In this document: in pieces, positions 10,511-20,766 of the stretch | How the letters are laid out: each line of letters opens with the position of its first letter | Numbering within the stretch: the first letter of the stretch is position 1 | Assembly (NCBI GenBank): GCA_004194705.1 | Contig: SADC01000293.1 | Location: 62,001-126,000 of the forward strand | Source of the DNA: Ditylenchus dipsaci | Lineage: Eukaryota; Nematoda; Chromadorea; Rhabditida; Anguinidae | Direction of reading: 5' to 3' | Length of the DNA stretch: 64,000 nt | The notes under the pieces: model-generated | Database searches by the model: none | What the model saw: the letters and a program-made list of their open reading frames with translations, nothing else | What the model was told of the DNA's origin: nothing | Translations under genes and position numbers: made by a program

Positions 10511-11757
10511 TTAATTCGGCTTATTTGCATCGGCGTCATTAGAAAGATTCACTCCGCCTGTAGGTTTGGAACCTCTAAAAGCAACAGAAAAATGACAAAA
10601 TTAGAATTGAAAGGCACAATGTACCACCTTGGTTTTTCTTCCGTAGGCACCACCTTCGAAGGACCATTTTTGCCAGCCTCATCTGCGTCAGTCTCCGGAT
10701 CATCAGGGCAATAACGATGGATTAAGAAGCAAGCCACGGCACCAACAAGCAATAAGAAGCTGCATGGATGCGCAAATTTAAAGTCAATAATTTTTTGGAA
10801 GATACTCACAGCAAAATACAGACACCGATAATGAGACCAGCTTCCATGTTTCAACCCCCAAGATTTACTCCATTGGTTTGCTCGGTGCCTAGAATACTGT
10901 CATCTGGAGACGTCGTGGATACAATAGGAGGCGTTGTTGGAGGAGCACTCTCAAGCATATGTGACCCATTCTGATGATAAAAAACTCTTACTAAGAATCT
11001 TGAGATTATAAGAACTTACGAACTGCAGAAAAAGATCACAATCTCCAGTGCTATTTACGTTACTGATAGTAAAGTTCATGGGACAGTCCAAAGTACACAC
11101 AGAAATCGAAAATTGCAACCGGCACTGGAAAAATTACCAGAAGAAGATCCCTTTCCGCTGATCACAGTCACATCACCATCTCGGGCGACGCAGACATTCT
11201 GGTGGAAGATTTCATAAGAATACGTCCCAGCTCGATGAATGCTGTCCACCGCATTTGTGGTTATGGTAAATGTTTCTTTCTTCCAATTAATAAACAAAGC
11301 ACATTTAGGTCCATTAATAGTTGTAAGCTCCCTGAATAAATTAGCAAAGACTAGGAGAAACGAGGCAAGACTTACCATGTCTGACGATCTGAATCACCAT
11401 CTAGACAGCCTTCACTACGAGTCACACTGAACGAAAGCTTGGGTGCATTCTTGGTGATAAGAGGAAGCGTGATTGTATCTTGTGATTTGCTCAAGTTCAC
11501 CGATCTGTAAATTATGACGGTGAGATGGCGCCAGACAAATAAGTAATCTCTTACATGTTTCCAGTCGTAGGGTCAATTGAGACGTTGTTCATTTGCAAGT
11601 ATAGTGGAAGCATATCCGTATTCTTGGCAAATTCCATTTGTTTCCGAGGACCTTCATCGGGATTGCCATCATCCAACTGAACATCGGCGATGACGAAGGG
11701 AGAGCTAGCAAAGTAACACCAACACAAGGAAGCAGCGATATTTTTGGAGCACAGCAT
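10511..11757 (-). CDS. Type I single-pass membrane protein, function unknown
   Basis: Six exons with phase-consistent GT-AG junctions: 11,555-11,757; 11,376-11,504; 11,020-11,331; 10,810-10,970; 10,628-10,759; 10,511-10,574 (stop TAA). The introns are about 50 bases. The ATG opens a hydrophobic stretch that could be a signal peptide (LCWCYFASSPFVIADV). A cysteine-containing ectodomain with N-glycosylation sequons follows, then a short P/T-rich linker (SAPPTTPPIVSTTSP). A transmembrane segment spans exons 4-5 (GLIIGVCILL then FLLLVGAVACFL), and the tail is acidic and polar. Total length would be ~333 residues. Two breaks are visible: a one-base loss at the T5 run near 11,130, and an in-frame TGA just before the membrane segment (near 10,855). 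I do not recognise the family. Confidence 0.75.
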
Positions 11758-11894
11758 TGGAGATCACTAACGAACTATAATGGATCGAATAGTAAGAAAG
11801 TGATAATATATGTATTTATTTTCTCGCTGGTATGTTTCGAATATGTTCCGACCCTACCGGAGTAAATCCACCCCCCCCCCAAATGAAATTTTTT

Positions 11895-12134
11895 TTAAAG
11901 GGCTATTGCCGTCTCCGACAACGGTTGTCCCCGCCAATTCAAAATTTTTTCTTTATCGTTAGATTCACGTACGAATTTTTCAACTTGGTTCTAACAAAAC
12001 TATACCTAAAATTAAATTCTAAGCCTTGTTTTGCTAGAAACCAAGCTGAAAAATCCGTACAGAAGTTGAATGATTAGGCACGAAAATTTGAATTGGCGGG
12101 GGACATTTCAAAACAGGTGGCAATGGCCCTTTAA
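11895..12134. mobile_element. Hairpin MITE with TTAA ends
   Basis: TTAAAGGGCTATTGCCGTC at the left pairs with GGTGGCAATGGCCCTTTAA at the right, and CCGCCAATTCAAAATTTT pairs inward with AAAATTTGAATTGGCGG. TTAA at both tips suggests piggyBac-type targeting. Related copies are at 7,745, 37,188, 46,409 and 58,364. Confidence 0.8.
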
Positions 12135-12270
12135 AGTATTTCCAAACACCTATATCGACCTAAAATCACCTCAGGAGTTCAAAAAAGACATTATTTTTGA
12201 GTTCTGGTTAATAAAAAACTGAGTTTGGACATGTTGAAATTTCGACCATTTGCCTGTTTTGGCATGTTTT

Positions 12271-12535
12271 GGTCACTGGAGCTGGGCAAAAAGAGCCTCT
12301 AAATGCATTTTTGTTCAAGAGTCTTGCTCGGAATATGTCTAAGGTAAGTGAGTGCGCGCATCTCTAACTCTCAAGCCCCAAGCCCCCTTCGGGCGCTTGG
12401 GGCTTGAGAGTTGAGATGCGCACGCCCACATACCTTAGACGCAAATCACTCGAAAGTGACTCTGGATGCATAAAAAATGTATGCATACCAGAGTTTCTTT
12501 ATGCGGTAGGCCCCAGTCAACAAAACTATGTTCAA
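12271..12535 (+). repeat. Hairpin repeat, copy 2
   Basis: Same family as copy 1. It starts GGTCACTGGAGCTGGGCAAA. GTCTAAGG (~12,337) pairs with CCTTAGAC (~12,433), and the central stem is capped by CCTTCGGG. Confidence 0.9.
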
Positions 12536-12604
12536 CATTTCCTTTTTACACTAAATTGGCCCATTTTTGGTCCATTTGCACCCAATACAGCCCTAAATCA
12601 ATTA

Positions 12605-12790
12605 CAGTCAACTCCCGATTTAGTGTACACCGGATTTAGTGTACACCTCGGTCTAGTGTACACCTGGTTTCAATCATTTGGCCGGCGGTTAATAAAAATG
12701 ACTAGAATGAACCCTCGATTTAGTGTACACTCGATTCAGTGTACACCTGGAGCCGGTCCCCAGGGTGTACACTAAATCGGGAGTTGACTG
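12605..12790. mobile_element. Pogo-like MITE (CAGTCAACTCCCGATTTAG)
   Basis: The ends CAGTCAACTCCCGATTTAGT and ACTAAATCGGGAGTTGACTG are perfect inverted repeats flanked by TA. Internal copies of TTTAGTGTACACC repeat four to five times. A second copy is at 20,025-20,191. Confidence 0.9.
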
Positions 12791-12884
12791 TAAATTTCAT
12801 TTGGGGGATCATACTCCGGTAGCGCCTATGTTCCTTTTACAGATATAATGGATTTTCCATAGGGTTCCGTTAATCTTGGTCAGA

Positions 12885-13085
12885 CTTTCCGAGAGCATAG
12901 TGACAGCGCTTCTTGAAATTTGGACGGCGTCCCGTCCCGTCCTAGACGTTTTTGACCAGCTGTCCGAAATTTTTTTCTTACGGGCGGCCGTCGGCCGGCA
13001 TTCCAATATTTCGCCGTCTTGCTGAAAATTTTGCCGGCCGTCTGAAATTTTCTAACGCCGGCCGTCCGCTGGCCGGCCAAATAGT
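12885..13085. repeat. GGCCGGCCGTC-rich array
   Basis: A degenerate array of GGCCGTC/GCCGGCC words separated by AAATTTTT-like spacers. It resembles the arrays at both ends of the element at 20,967-22,575, so it is probably a solo end of a related element. Confidence 0.6.
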
Positions 13086-13089
13086 GAAA

Positions 13090-13538
13090 AAAAATTTTTT
13101 GTGAAAAAATTCTCTGCTTGTTTTCAGTAAAAATTCATCTTTGTTAAAATATTACAGGAGCTTAAAAATATATTTCGAGTTGTATGTTGAAAGTGTTCGA
13201 GACTTTAATGATTCTTCGTTGATACCCCTGAATTCTTATACTTCATGTTGTCGCGAAAGTTTCATAAATTCTTTCAAATAATTTCAAATATTTATCATGA
13301 AATTTTTTTCTTATCCTTTTGTTGTTTTTTTAAGTTGAATTTTTTTTCGAAAGTGCTTGGTGCACCTGTACATCAAATGCAAAAAAATGGAACGCGCTCA
13401 AACGTGTGGTTTGTATAATTAAAAACAAGGTAAGCTGAGAAAACTAAAATACTTGTATTTTGTCGTTGTAGCGAGTTCAATTTTTGTTTTAAGAAAAATA
13501 GCTGCAAAAAAAAAGAAATCGGTGAAAAAAGAAGTAAA
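13090..13538. other. No gene seen
   Basis: AT-rich sequence, probably 3' flank of the MLT-10-like gene whose last exon ends at 13,539. I see no further coding signal. Confidence 0.4.
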
Positions 13539-13862
13539 TCAAAAGAAGTAAATTTTTTTCACTATATAGTTTTTATTCGAATTCTCGGCAGCTATTAAAT
13601 ATTTTCCTATTTTTTCTTCTTCCGCTTTCAACAACTTTTTTGCAAAAGCGATTTTTCGTAATGGAGCATGTGTATCGGTGAGATGAGAATGACCATGGTT
13701 TGGATGATCACCAGTTTTCCCCTCATTCTTGTGATTATCTGGATGAGGATCTTCTTTGGAGGAATGTGTCTGGCCAACATGTTCATGCCCCAAGCCATGC
13801 GAATGACCTCCACCTTCATGCTCTTCTTCCGAACCACCACTTAGTACATGTGGTGAGATTAT
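13539..13862 (-). CDS. MLT-10-like gene, exon 5 (His-rich C terminus)
   Basis: The exon follows a TTTTAG acceptor and ends at TGA (13,539-13,541), giving 107 residues. It opens IISPHVLSGGSEEEHEGGG, which continues the LSP repeat of exon 4 at the correct spacing: exon 4 ends ...GEKLMLE in phase 0 and this exon starts in phase 0. A histidine-rich stretch follows (HSHGLGHEHV, then DHPNHGHSHLTDTH), then a basic, glutamate-rich tail (FAKKLLKAEEEKIGKYL). MLT-10 family proteins in nematodes are linked to moulting and, as I recall, can end in His-rich tails after the last LSPHI motif. Alone this exon could pass for a zinc-transporter loop, but the LSP motif and phase favour MLT-10. Confidence 0.75.
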   Translation of the reverse strand: MISPHVLSGGSEEEHEGGGHSHGLGHEHVGQTHSSKEDPHPDNHKNEGKTGDHPNHGHSHLTDTHAPLRKIAFAKKLLKAEEEKIGKYLIAAENSNKNYIVKKIYFF

Positions 13863-13869
13863 CTAAAAT

Positions 13870-14610
13870 GACCATAATTTTTTTTTAAACTAGCAAGCAC
13901 AATTTTAGAATTTGCAGTTTTAGAAAACACACACAATAAGAATTCAGGACGCCAACTCCAGTTAACCCTCGAACATTTGAGCGACTCTCATGCAGAATTT
14001 CACGCTGAATACGATGGTATTTTCGGTTTTTGAAATTCTCGTCAAAAGTTGTTGCTCGAGCCTTCTGGAATTTTGAAATTTTTTAAATTTGTCTTGGCAC
14101 AAAAGTACGAAAAATGGTCATAATTTTCATAAGGCATTTTCGGAGAGAATGATAAACCGACTTACCACGATTTTTTTATTAAAAACTGAACAATTTGGCC
14201 GGAAAAAAATTCGGCTCGAGGGTGGGGGGTGGGTGTTGAAAAGTTATAGTCATTTGAAATTCCATCTCACACGAAATTCCCCACACTTTTTCGCATAACT
14301 TTTTTCTGCTAAAAAAATCGAATTCTAACATTGGATTCGTGCTCAGCGTGGTCGATTTACATGTGAAACTGCTTTATAATCAAAAAGTCGCCTTCAAATT
14401 TCAAATTCCGCTCGAGACAAAAAAGATTTAAAAATATTTTATTGAATTATTGGAATGGCTATAATTGAAAACACCCTTAAAATATGTGTTTACCCCTCAA
14501 ATTATGTGTTTAGCTACTCAAATTTAAAATTTTCAGTAAATTTTGCGAAGATTCAAATTTTATAGTCAAAAAGTGACTTGAATGGCTTAGAATCCACCCC
14601 GGAGTGGCCA
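13870..14610. other. Intron sequence, repeat remnants
   Basis: Part of the 6.6-kb intron between exons 4 and 5 of the MLT-10-like gene. Bases ~14,300-14,420 (attcgtgctcagcgtggtcgattta, then gtgaaactgctt) match an arm of the palindromic MITE at 51,524-51,838. No other feature is seen. Confidence 0.5.
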
Positions 14611-14614
14611 GAAG

Positions 14615-14890
14615 ACCCTGAAAGTTGGTTCTCAAAAAAGTAATCTTTTTGCGAAAAAGCGATTGGCCGGATCAGGATTCCAGTCCGATGGTCTTAATCG
14701 CTCAGAAATTCACCCTATACCATTCAAAATCTCAAACAACCTAACCATCCCAAACTGCTCCAAACCAGCATTTAACTATTCTAATCAGTACATAGGGTGG
14801 TTTAAGATGGTTGACAATGGTTCAGGGTGAAATTCTGAGCGATTAAGCTCATCGGGCTGGGCCAATCGCTTTTCGCAAAAAGTTTGCACC
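14615..14890. mobile_element. Inverted-repeat MITE (CTTAATCGCTCAGAA)
   Basis: Arms around 14,640-14,715 and 14,820-14,885 pair: TTTTTGCGAAAAAGCGATTGG with CCAATCGCTTTTCGCAAAAA, and CTTAATCGCTCAGAAATTCACC with its inverse. A copy lies at 44,330-44,535. Confidence 0.75.
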
Positions 14891-15164
14891 ACTTGGATTG
14901 GTTGGGTCACGAATTATCTGGCAAAAACTGCGGTTGGATTATGAAAATATTAAAAATGAAAGATATATTATTGAATACAAAATACGGCAATCTTATTTGA
15001 AAAAGCAGGATTGTTTGGCATGTATATGATGATTTAGGGTAGTACAGGATGGTTGGGATGATTTTTGGGGGTTGGGGTTATTGAGGTGGTTTGGGATACA
15101 GTCGTTGTGAAAAAGGGGTGGCACTATATCGATTTTTGCTTTTTTAAAAAAAATTTTTAGTTTT

Positions 15165-15326
15165 TGTTGTATAGGGTGATTTGTATCACCTGTTGTCTTG
15201 CAGTGATATGTTATTGTGTTAGTATATAAGGTCTGAACGTCTGTATTCAGGATCAGTTGGTGTACGAATAGCTATTAAGAAGTCGTGTGCTCTCGTCTCT
15301 TTCCTGCTATTCCCGAGAATACAACA
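15165..15326 (+). repeat. 5' LTR of the gypsy-like element
   Basis: It begins TGTTGT and contains a TATATAAGG box near 15,222. I place the end at ACAACA, before a candidate primer-binding site TTGGCGTACTCGGA. The end is an inference because the 3' copy is truncated. Confidence 0.65.
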
Positions 15327-15340
15327 TTGGCGTACTCGGA

Positions 15341-16440
15341 ATGGATGTGAACCAATTCCAGCAATTCATGGGGTGCAGCAGCAACAGCAAGCAGCGATGG
15401 CTCAGCAGCAGCAACTTCAGCAACAGCAACATCAAGAAGTGGTGCTCAGCAGCAAGCAGCTATGGCTCGAATGATGGCTCTATTCCAAGAGCAGCAGCAG
15501 AATGGTGGTGGCGACAATGCTCAGCAAGTGCCTGCCGTGGTCTCAACTCTGCCTCAGTTGCCGGATATGGAGGTCTTCTCAGCAGATGACAGTGATCCAG
15601 CCAAGTTCGAGAATTGAATGGCCGCTTCAAGTTCTCACTCGATTGTGCAGCTCCGAATATGGTGGATGTCTGCGAGGTCAAGCTCCTGATGACGAAGCTT
15701 TCTGCAGAAGCCTTTGCCGAATATCGAATGAGTGTCCTGCTCAGAGATGTGGTCGACTTCAGCCAGGAAGAAACGGTTGGTGGTCTTTCTAAAGTTTTTG
15801 CTCATTCTCGCTTTTTGGTGGTGGATCGCTGTGAGTGCCTATGTCTGGTCAAAGATGATGGCGAGATGATAACCGTCTCAAAGATGATAACCGTCTCAAA
15901 GGTCATCTCCGCTTGTTCAACTTCAGTGCTTTGAAGGAAGAAGAGTTCCATTGCCTGCTCCTGCTTTTGGGTCTCAAGTCAAATGGTGATGCTGTGCTCA
16001 GAACCCGAATTCTCCAGCTTCTCAATGAAAAGGTGATGAAGTCAAGTTCGATGAATTGTGGAAGAAGCTGCCAGCTATCTCTCAACAATTGCCGAAGCAA
16101 AGCATCTGGGAAGGAACAAGCGCCGTCCTACTTCGGAATCATCAGGTGGATCAGAAGAAAGCGCTCCCAAGTCAGGCCTGCTTCCGGTGTGGGCAAATGC
16201 ATTGGTCAGATGATTGCTATGCCAAAGGTCGAAAGTGCTATCAGTGCAATGAAGTGGGTCATTTCAAGAGTCAGTGCTCCCAGCTTCAAGAAGTTCGAAG
16301 GCCAGAGAAGAATGCTGAAATCAATGTGGTGATAGCTCCGTCAGTAATTATCAATGCTGTGAGTTCAGAAAGTCAGCTCCTCAGAAGGAGGTGGAAGTCG
16401 ATGACAAGCCAGTCAGCTTAGTATTGGATACTGGGCTCAG
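15341..16440 (+). pseudogene. gag with two CCHC zinc knuckles
   Basis: Gag packages retrotransposon RNA. The ATG at 15,341 opens MDVNQFQQFMG and a glutamine-rich region. After frameshifts, a conserved core appears (RFKFSLDCAAPNMVDV, LMTKLSAEAFAEYRMS), typical of nematode gypsy gag as I remember it. Two zinc knuckles lie at 16,179-16,217 (CFRCGQMHWSDDC, one residue short of the classic spacing) and ~16,236-16,277 (CYQCNEVGHFKSQC, classic). Several frameshifts and a stop break the frame. Confidence 0.85.
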
Positions 16441-17520
16441 CTGAATGTCATCAGTGAAAAGTCTACAAGTCAATAGCGTGTCCGAAGGTCAAAAAAGCAC
16501 AGTGGTGGCCAAGCTCTGTGATGGTTCATCTCTGAAGCTCCTTGGTGAAGGGGTCGCTGCATGTCAGCAAATGGTCGGATCAGCAATCAGTCTTTCTTTG
16601 TGGCAAAGAAATGTGCGCTCAATCTGCTGCGACTTTCTGCTCTCAGAGCGCTTGGGTTTCTCAGTGCGCTGCTGCAGCAATCTTCAGTCAATGCAGTGGT
16701 GGCTCCGATCTGTCAAGATGATGCTATTTCGAAGAGTCCTGGAACAATGATGATGATGTGGTCATCGGTGCTCTGGAAGTCAGCGAGTAAGAATTTAGTT
16801 AGGAACTTGCCGCAAGCATCAGCAGCCTTCCAATCTCGTTTGATGAGCTCGTCAGTTCCGTCGAAGATGATCTAGTTCTCAGTCAAGTGATGGAGTGCAT
16901 CTCGAAGGGTGGTCAAAGTCTGCACAGTCCGGAAAGTGCAGTGAATTCTACAGTCAGCGTCAGCATCTCTCAGTGGTCCATGGCTGTGTGGTGCTCAACA
17001 AGCGTGTGGTCCTGCCAGATTCAATTGTCATCAAGTGCTAATATGCTGCATGAAATTCATCCGGGGTCAATCGAATCAAAGGTTGGCTAGGACTCAATTC
17101 TTTTGGCCGAAGATGGAAGAAGGAATCGAAAGCTCAGCCGCCGTCTGCAGTGAGTGTGCCCAGCAAGCCGAAGCTCTAGTCAAACAGCTCTCGAGTCGTC
17201 TTCGGTTCAGTCAAGCCGTGGCAAGAAGCGATGGATGTGGAGCTCAATGCATTCAGTCGTCAGAAGACTGTCGTTCCAGTGCAAGAGGCAGCTCAAGATA
17301 GAGCCTTGGTATATCAGCTCGAAGATGTTCCGCTTGCTCAGTCTTCTCCTGTGTCTACTGCTCGTTCTCTCTGATGATGCAAGCGCCTGTGGTGGAACCA
17401 GCGCTTTCTAAATAGAGTCCCGGAAGCAAATAATGCTCCTGCAGCCAAGCGGAAAGAAGTGCTACAAGAAATAGCTTCCTAATGGATAACATCGCTGTCC
17501 ACCAACCCGTTGTACGGGGG
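16400..17520 (+). pseudogene. pol remnant: protease motif and integrase zinc-binding region
   Basis: VSLVLDTG at ~16,410-16,433, followed after a shift by QLNVIS, is the retropepsin active site. Near 16,600-16,680, LNLLRLSALRALGFLSALL matches the segment after the protease. The catalytic reverse transcriptase YxDD region is absent. From about 17,030 LHEIHPG and ARTQFFWPKMEEGIES, with a CSEC pair, mark the integrase H2C2 finger. The integrase catalytic core is missing. The pol tail runs to the 3' LTR at 17,525. Confidence 0.75.
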
Positions 17521-17524
17521 AAGA

Positions 17525-17605
17525 TGTTGTATAAGGTGATTTGTATCACTTGTTGTCTCGCAATGATCTGTTATTGTTGTAGTATATAAGGTCTGAATGG
17601 TTGTG
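17525..17605 (+). repeat. 3' LTR, truncated
   Basis: Matches the first ~80 bases of the 5' LTR, including the TATATAAGG box, then diverges. Confidence 0.8.
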
Positions 17606-17609
17606 TTTA

Positions 17610-18310
17610 AAAATGTATATATTTTGGTCGATATGCATGTTTCACATGGACTGTTTTTTAAAAGTTGCTCAGAAAGAGTAGCGAAACACGATGTATATCA
17701 CAGAAAAATTTTGAAACAAAATCGTGGTAAATCGCTATTTGTGACTTTATCATTTCTCAGAAAGTCTCTTTAGATACTGGATATTTTCCAAGTATCAATT
17801 TTTTATGAGGACTTATTTTCAAATGGCTGTAAATTTAATAACAATAAACAACTGAGTACATACAGGGTACCAAACCCATCGTGTTCATCGTGAAATTTCG
17901 CATCCAACCGCATAAAGTGCCGCTCAAATGTTCGAGTGTTGATTTTTAAGTTCTTACTACGAACGTTTTGGTTAAAATTTTTATTTTTTTATGATAACTG
18001 AAAGTTTGTAGAAAAATTCCATTGTAACTCAGAGTTTCGATCGTCCTTTTAAAAATATTTGTCCTTTTTCGAGACCTCAAGTATTTATTTAGGAACATGT
18101 TTACTGGGGGGGGGGCCTTTTTTGGTCAACTATGAGTAGTGTTTAGACGTCTTCTAAGTAATTTTCATGCGCTAAAACCGATAAAAAGTAGTTTCCAACC
18201 ATTCTCGCAGTAAAAATAGGTTTTTGAAAAAAAATTTGGTTACCTTACGTTGACCGATGGCCTTGGTTCCCAAGGTAAAATATCATGTATTGAGGATTCT
18301 ATCGCGTTTT
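17610..18310. other. Intron sequence, no gene seen
   Basis: AT-rich sequence. A foldback-arm-like block (gttaccttacgttgaccg, then ccttggttcccaaggtaaaa) lies near 18,238-18,280. Confidence 0.4.
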
Positions 18311-18317
18311 GGTCGTG

Positions 18318-18597
18318 AAAACCAAATAACCCCCCCAAATACCCCCCTCAAATAACCCCTAAATTCAAAATAATTTTGTACTGGAAGGAAAATAAAATTT
18401 TTGAGCTGTAACATACATATTTCCCCAATTTCTTGCAATGTGGAGTGTGCTGGTCTGGCGCGGAGCGCCAACCCTTGGCTGGGTACAACAACTGTTTCCA
18501 TTAAAAAATTTCTTTTCCTTCCAGGACAAAAATTATTTTGAATTTAGGGGGTTATTTGAGGGGTTATTTGGTGGGGGGGGGTTATTTGGGGGGTCAC
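18318..18597. mobile_element. MITE with AAATAACCCCC array ends
   Basis: Left AAATAACCCCCCCAAATACCCC and the inverted right GGGGTTATTTGGGGGG flank longer arms: TAAATTCAAAATAATTTTGT pairs with ACAAAAATTATTTTGAATTTA. The ends are short tandem units, a small version of the tandem-TIR design. Confidence 0.75.
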
Positions 18598-18604
18598 GTC
18601 GTTT

Positions 18605-18863
18605 TGGTCACTGAGCTGGGCAAAAAGAGTTTTTTTATGCATTTTATGATCAAGAGTACTTCTCGGAGTCATGTCTAAGGTAAGTGAGTGCGCGCATCTC
18701 CAACTCTCAAGTCCCTTCGGAGGATTGGTGGATTGGAGTTGAGATGCGCACACCCACATAGCTAAGACATGATTCCGAGAAAGTGACTCTGGATGCATAA
18801 AAACAATACGCATACCAGAGTTTTTTTATGCGGTAGGCCCCGGCTAACAAAACTATGTTCAAA
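18605..18863 (+). repeat. Hairpin repeat, copy 3
   Basis: Starts GGTCACTGAGCTGGGCAAAA. GTCTAAGG (18,673) pairs with a slightly mutated partner (GCTAAGAC, ~18,760). The central loop is CCCTTCGGAGG. Confidence 0.85.
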
Positions 18864-18879
18864 TCCCATCTTTTCGGTA

Positions 18880-19760
18880 TTTCAAGGAAATCCAGGTACT
18901 CTTTTTGGTTTATTTAGCTCAGGGGACCAAGGCAAATGGTCAAGTTATGGTAATCGAAATATTTCCGAAATCCTAACTTTTTAGTACGGAAAATGTTGGG
19001 AAATAACTTTTTTTGGCTAAAGTATATTATAGCAAGTCCTCTTAAAATGGGTTTTAACTGCTTTTTTGTGTGTTTAGGGCTTGAAACGTGTAGAAAACAC
19101 GTTTTTAGGTGGGGACGGAACTTTTTGGAAAATATTTTTTTGGCCAAATTTTGACTTTTTGCCTTGGGGGACCAAAGCAAATTTTTTACATTTTTTACAC
19201 TTTGATAGAATTTGAACATAGTTTTGAATACTGGGACCTACCGCATAAAGAAACTCTGGTTTGCATACTATTTTTATGCATCCAGAGTCACTTCCGAGTG
19301 ATTTGTGTCTAAGGTATGGGTGTGTGCGCATCTCAACTACAAGCCACCAAGTCTCCTACGCCCCCGGAGGGGCTTAGGGGGCTTGAGAGTTAGAGATGCG
19401 CACGAGGGCATCCGAGAAGACTGTTGACAATAAATGCATAAAGAGACTCTTTTTGCCTAGTCCAGTGAGAAAAACGAGGTAAAAATGAACAAAACCAGGT
19501 GTCCAGGTACCCTCTCCAAGTGGTTTAACTTGGTCCCCAAGGTAAAAAGTCAAATTTAGTCAAAAAACTTTTTTTTCAAAAAGTGCCGTCCCCACTTGAA
19601 ACATGTTTTGTACACGTTTCAAGCCCTAAAACACACAAAAAGCAGTTAAATCCCTTTTTGGAGGACTTGCTATAATATACTCCGGCCCTTCTTTATCGTT
19701 TTTAGCGTATAAAATTACTTAGACATCGCCAAAACAATATTCATAGTTAACCGAAAAAGG
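18880..19760. mobile_element. Foldback element around hairpin copy 4
   Basis: Arms at ~19,010-19,175 and ~19,535-19,690 pair (TATTATAGCAAGTCCTC with GAGGACTTGCTATAATA; AAACACACAAAAAGCAGTT on one arm is inverted on the other). The hairpin repeat (19,211-19,468) sits in the middle, reversed relative to copies 1-3. Confidence 0.8.
19211..19468 (-). repeat. Hairpin repeat, copy 4 (inverted)
   Basis: Runs from GAACATAGTTTTGAATACTG to CTTTTTGCCTAGTCCAGTGA. The 5' stem GTCTAAGGTATGGGTGTG is kept. Its partner near 19,400-19,420 is partly lost (ATCCGAGAAGACTG instead of CCTTAGAC). Confidence 0.85.
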
Positions 19761-19957
19761 CTCACCCACTCATCTTGTAGCTCTTGTAATTCTCTCGCGA
19801 ATGGATAATTAACATTACGAAAGTTAATTAGATATATTTACAGAATAAAGAAAAAACAGGATTTCGATGCCCGAATGTTTAGTTTTGTCAAATTGACTCG
19901 TGGTCGAAAATTTGGAAAATGTTCCGTTTGTTGTAATAATATTCTTGCCATATCTTG

Positions 19958-20350
19958 TAGCGCAGATCAAGAGCTTCAAATCCTATTTTTAAGAACAATT
20001 TTCGATAATACAATTTTGACATATAGTCAACTCCGATTTAGTGTACACCCTGGGGACCGGCTCCAGGCGTACACTAAATCGAGGGTTCGTTATAGTCATT
20101 TTAATTAATCGCCGGCAAAATGATTTAATCCAGGTGTACACTAAACGAGGTGCACACTAAACCCGGTGTACACTAAATCGGGAGTTGACTGTATGGCTTT
20201 TTGAACAAAAACCAAAAATGCCAAAAACTAATTTTTCTTAATTTTTTTTGAATTTTAGTCATTTTTAACGGATTTGCTGTTTTCAAATGGCCATATATTA
20301 ACATTTAAATTTTATAAAAAAATCTTGAAATCGATTTTGTAGCTCTAAAA
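19958..20350. mobile_element. GTAGCGCAGAT MITE, split by a pogo MITE
   Basis: The left half starts TGTAGCGCAGATCAAGAGCTTC. The right half ends in GATTTTGTAGCTCTA. Compare the intact copy at 2,410-2,658. The insert at 20,025-20,191 interrupts it. Confidence 0.65.
20025..20191. mobile_element. Pogo-like MITE, copy 2 (nested)
   Basis: The ends AGTCAACTCCGATTTAGTG and CACTAAATCGGGAGTTGACT are inverted, with TA beside them. Internal GTGTACACTAAA repeats match copy 1 at 12,605-12,790. Confidence 0.85.
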
Positions 20351-20431
20351 TTATAAAAACCCACACTGGGCTTTCAAGGCACACCCGGCTAACCGTGGTT
20401 CTAGCACAAAATCAATTCCGAATACACTTAC

Positions 20432-20766
20432 TTCTAGCATTAATTTTTCGCCACTTAAGATATGTGGTGAGAGAATACTAGGAGAGAGCACTGTAATTCC
20501 AATAGTCTCAGGAGATAGTACTTTGGGAGCAAGCAAGGAAGGACTCAACACTTTTACAATTAGGGATTCTGGTGAAAGTATTCGCGTGTCCAGCACTTTG
20601 GGTGATAGTACCTCAGCAATTAGGGCTTCAGGAGTGAGCACAAAAGCAGTAAGTGCTCTAGGAGACAGTATTTCGGCACGGAAGGCAGCTGGTGACAACA
20701 CTCTAGCCATTAGAGCTCCAGGGACAGCACTGAAGAGATGAATGCTCGAGGGCTCAGCACGTTTGC
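20432..20766 (-). CDS. MLT-10-like gene, exon 4 (LSP repeats)
   Basis: This exon encodes about ten copies of an eight-residue repeat of the form LSPxxLxxxV: VLSPAAFRAEILSPRALTA, VLTPEALIAEVLSPKVL, ILSPESLIVKVLSPSLLA, VLSPSILSPHILSG. That is the hallmark of the C-terminal half of the nematode MLT-10 family. The acceptor is TTCCAG at 20,767 and the donor GTAAGT at 20,431; both boundaries are phase 0 once one base is restored. The frame break is at CTGTCCCTGGA (~20,725), where one more C gives VLSPGALMARVLSP. Exon 3 (37,491) ends EALV, so the join EALV-ANVLSP keeps the repeat spacing exact. Confidence 0.9.

Larger units (their letters stand above)
15165..17605 (+). mobile_element. Ty3/gypsy-type LTR retrotransposon, internally deleted
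   Basis: The two ends match over ~85 bases (TGTTGTATAGGGTGATTTGT at 15,165 and TGTTGTATAAGGTGATTTGT at 17,525), each with TATATAAGG as a TATA box. Between them are gag, a protease active-site remnant and an integrase fragment. Most of reverse transcriptase and RNase H is gone. It sits in the sense opposite to the host MLT-10-like gene, inside its last large intron. Confidence 0.85.

Noticed and set aside
13539..13793. Zinc-transporter (ZIP) histidine loop
   Set aside because: The exon starts with an LSP-like motif in phase with the MLT-10 repeat, and no membrane segments are nearby.
20523..20741. Plus-strand frame rich in S, T and A
   Set aside because: It is the antisense shadow of the LSP-repeat exon.
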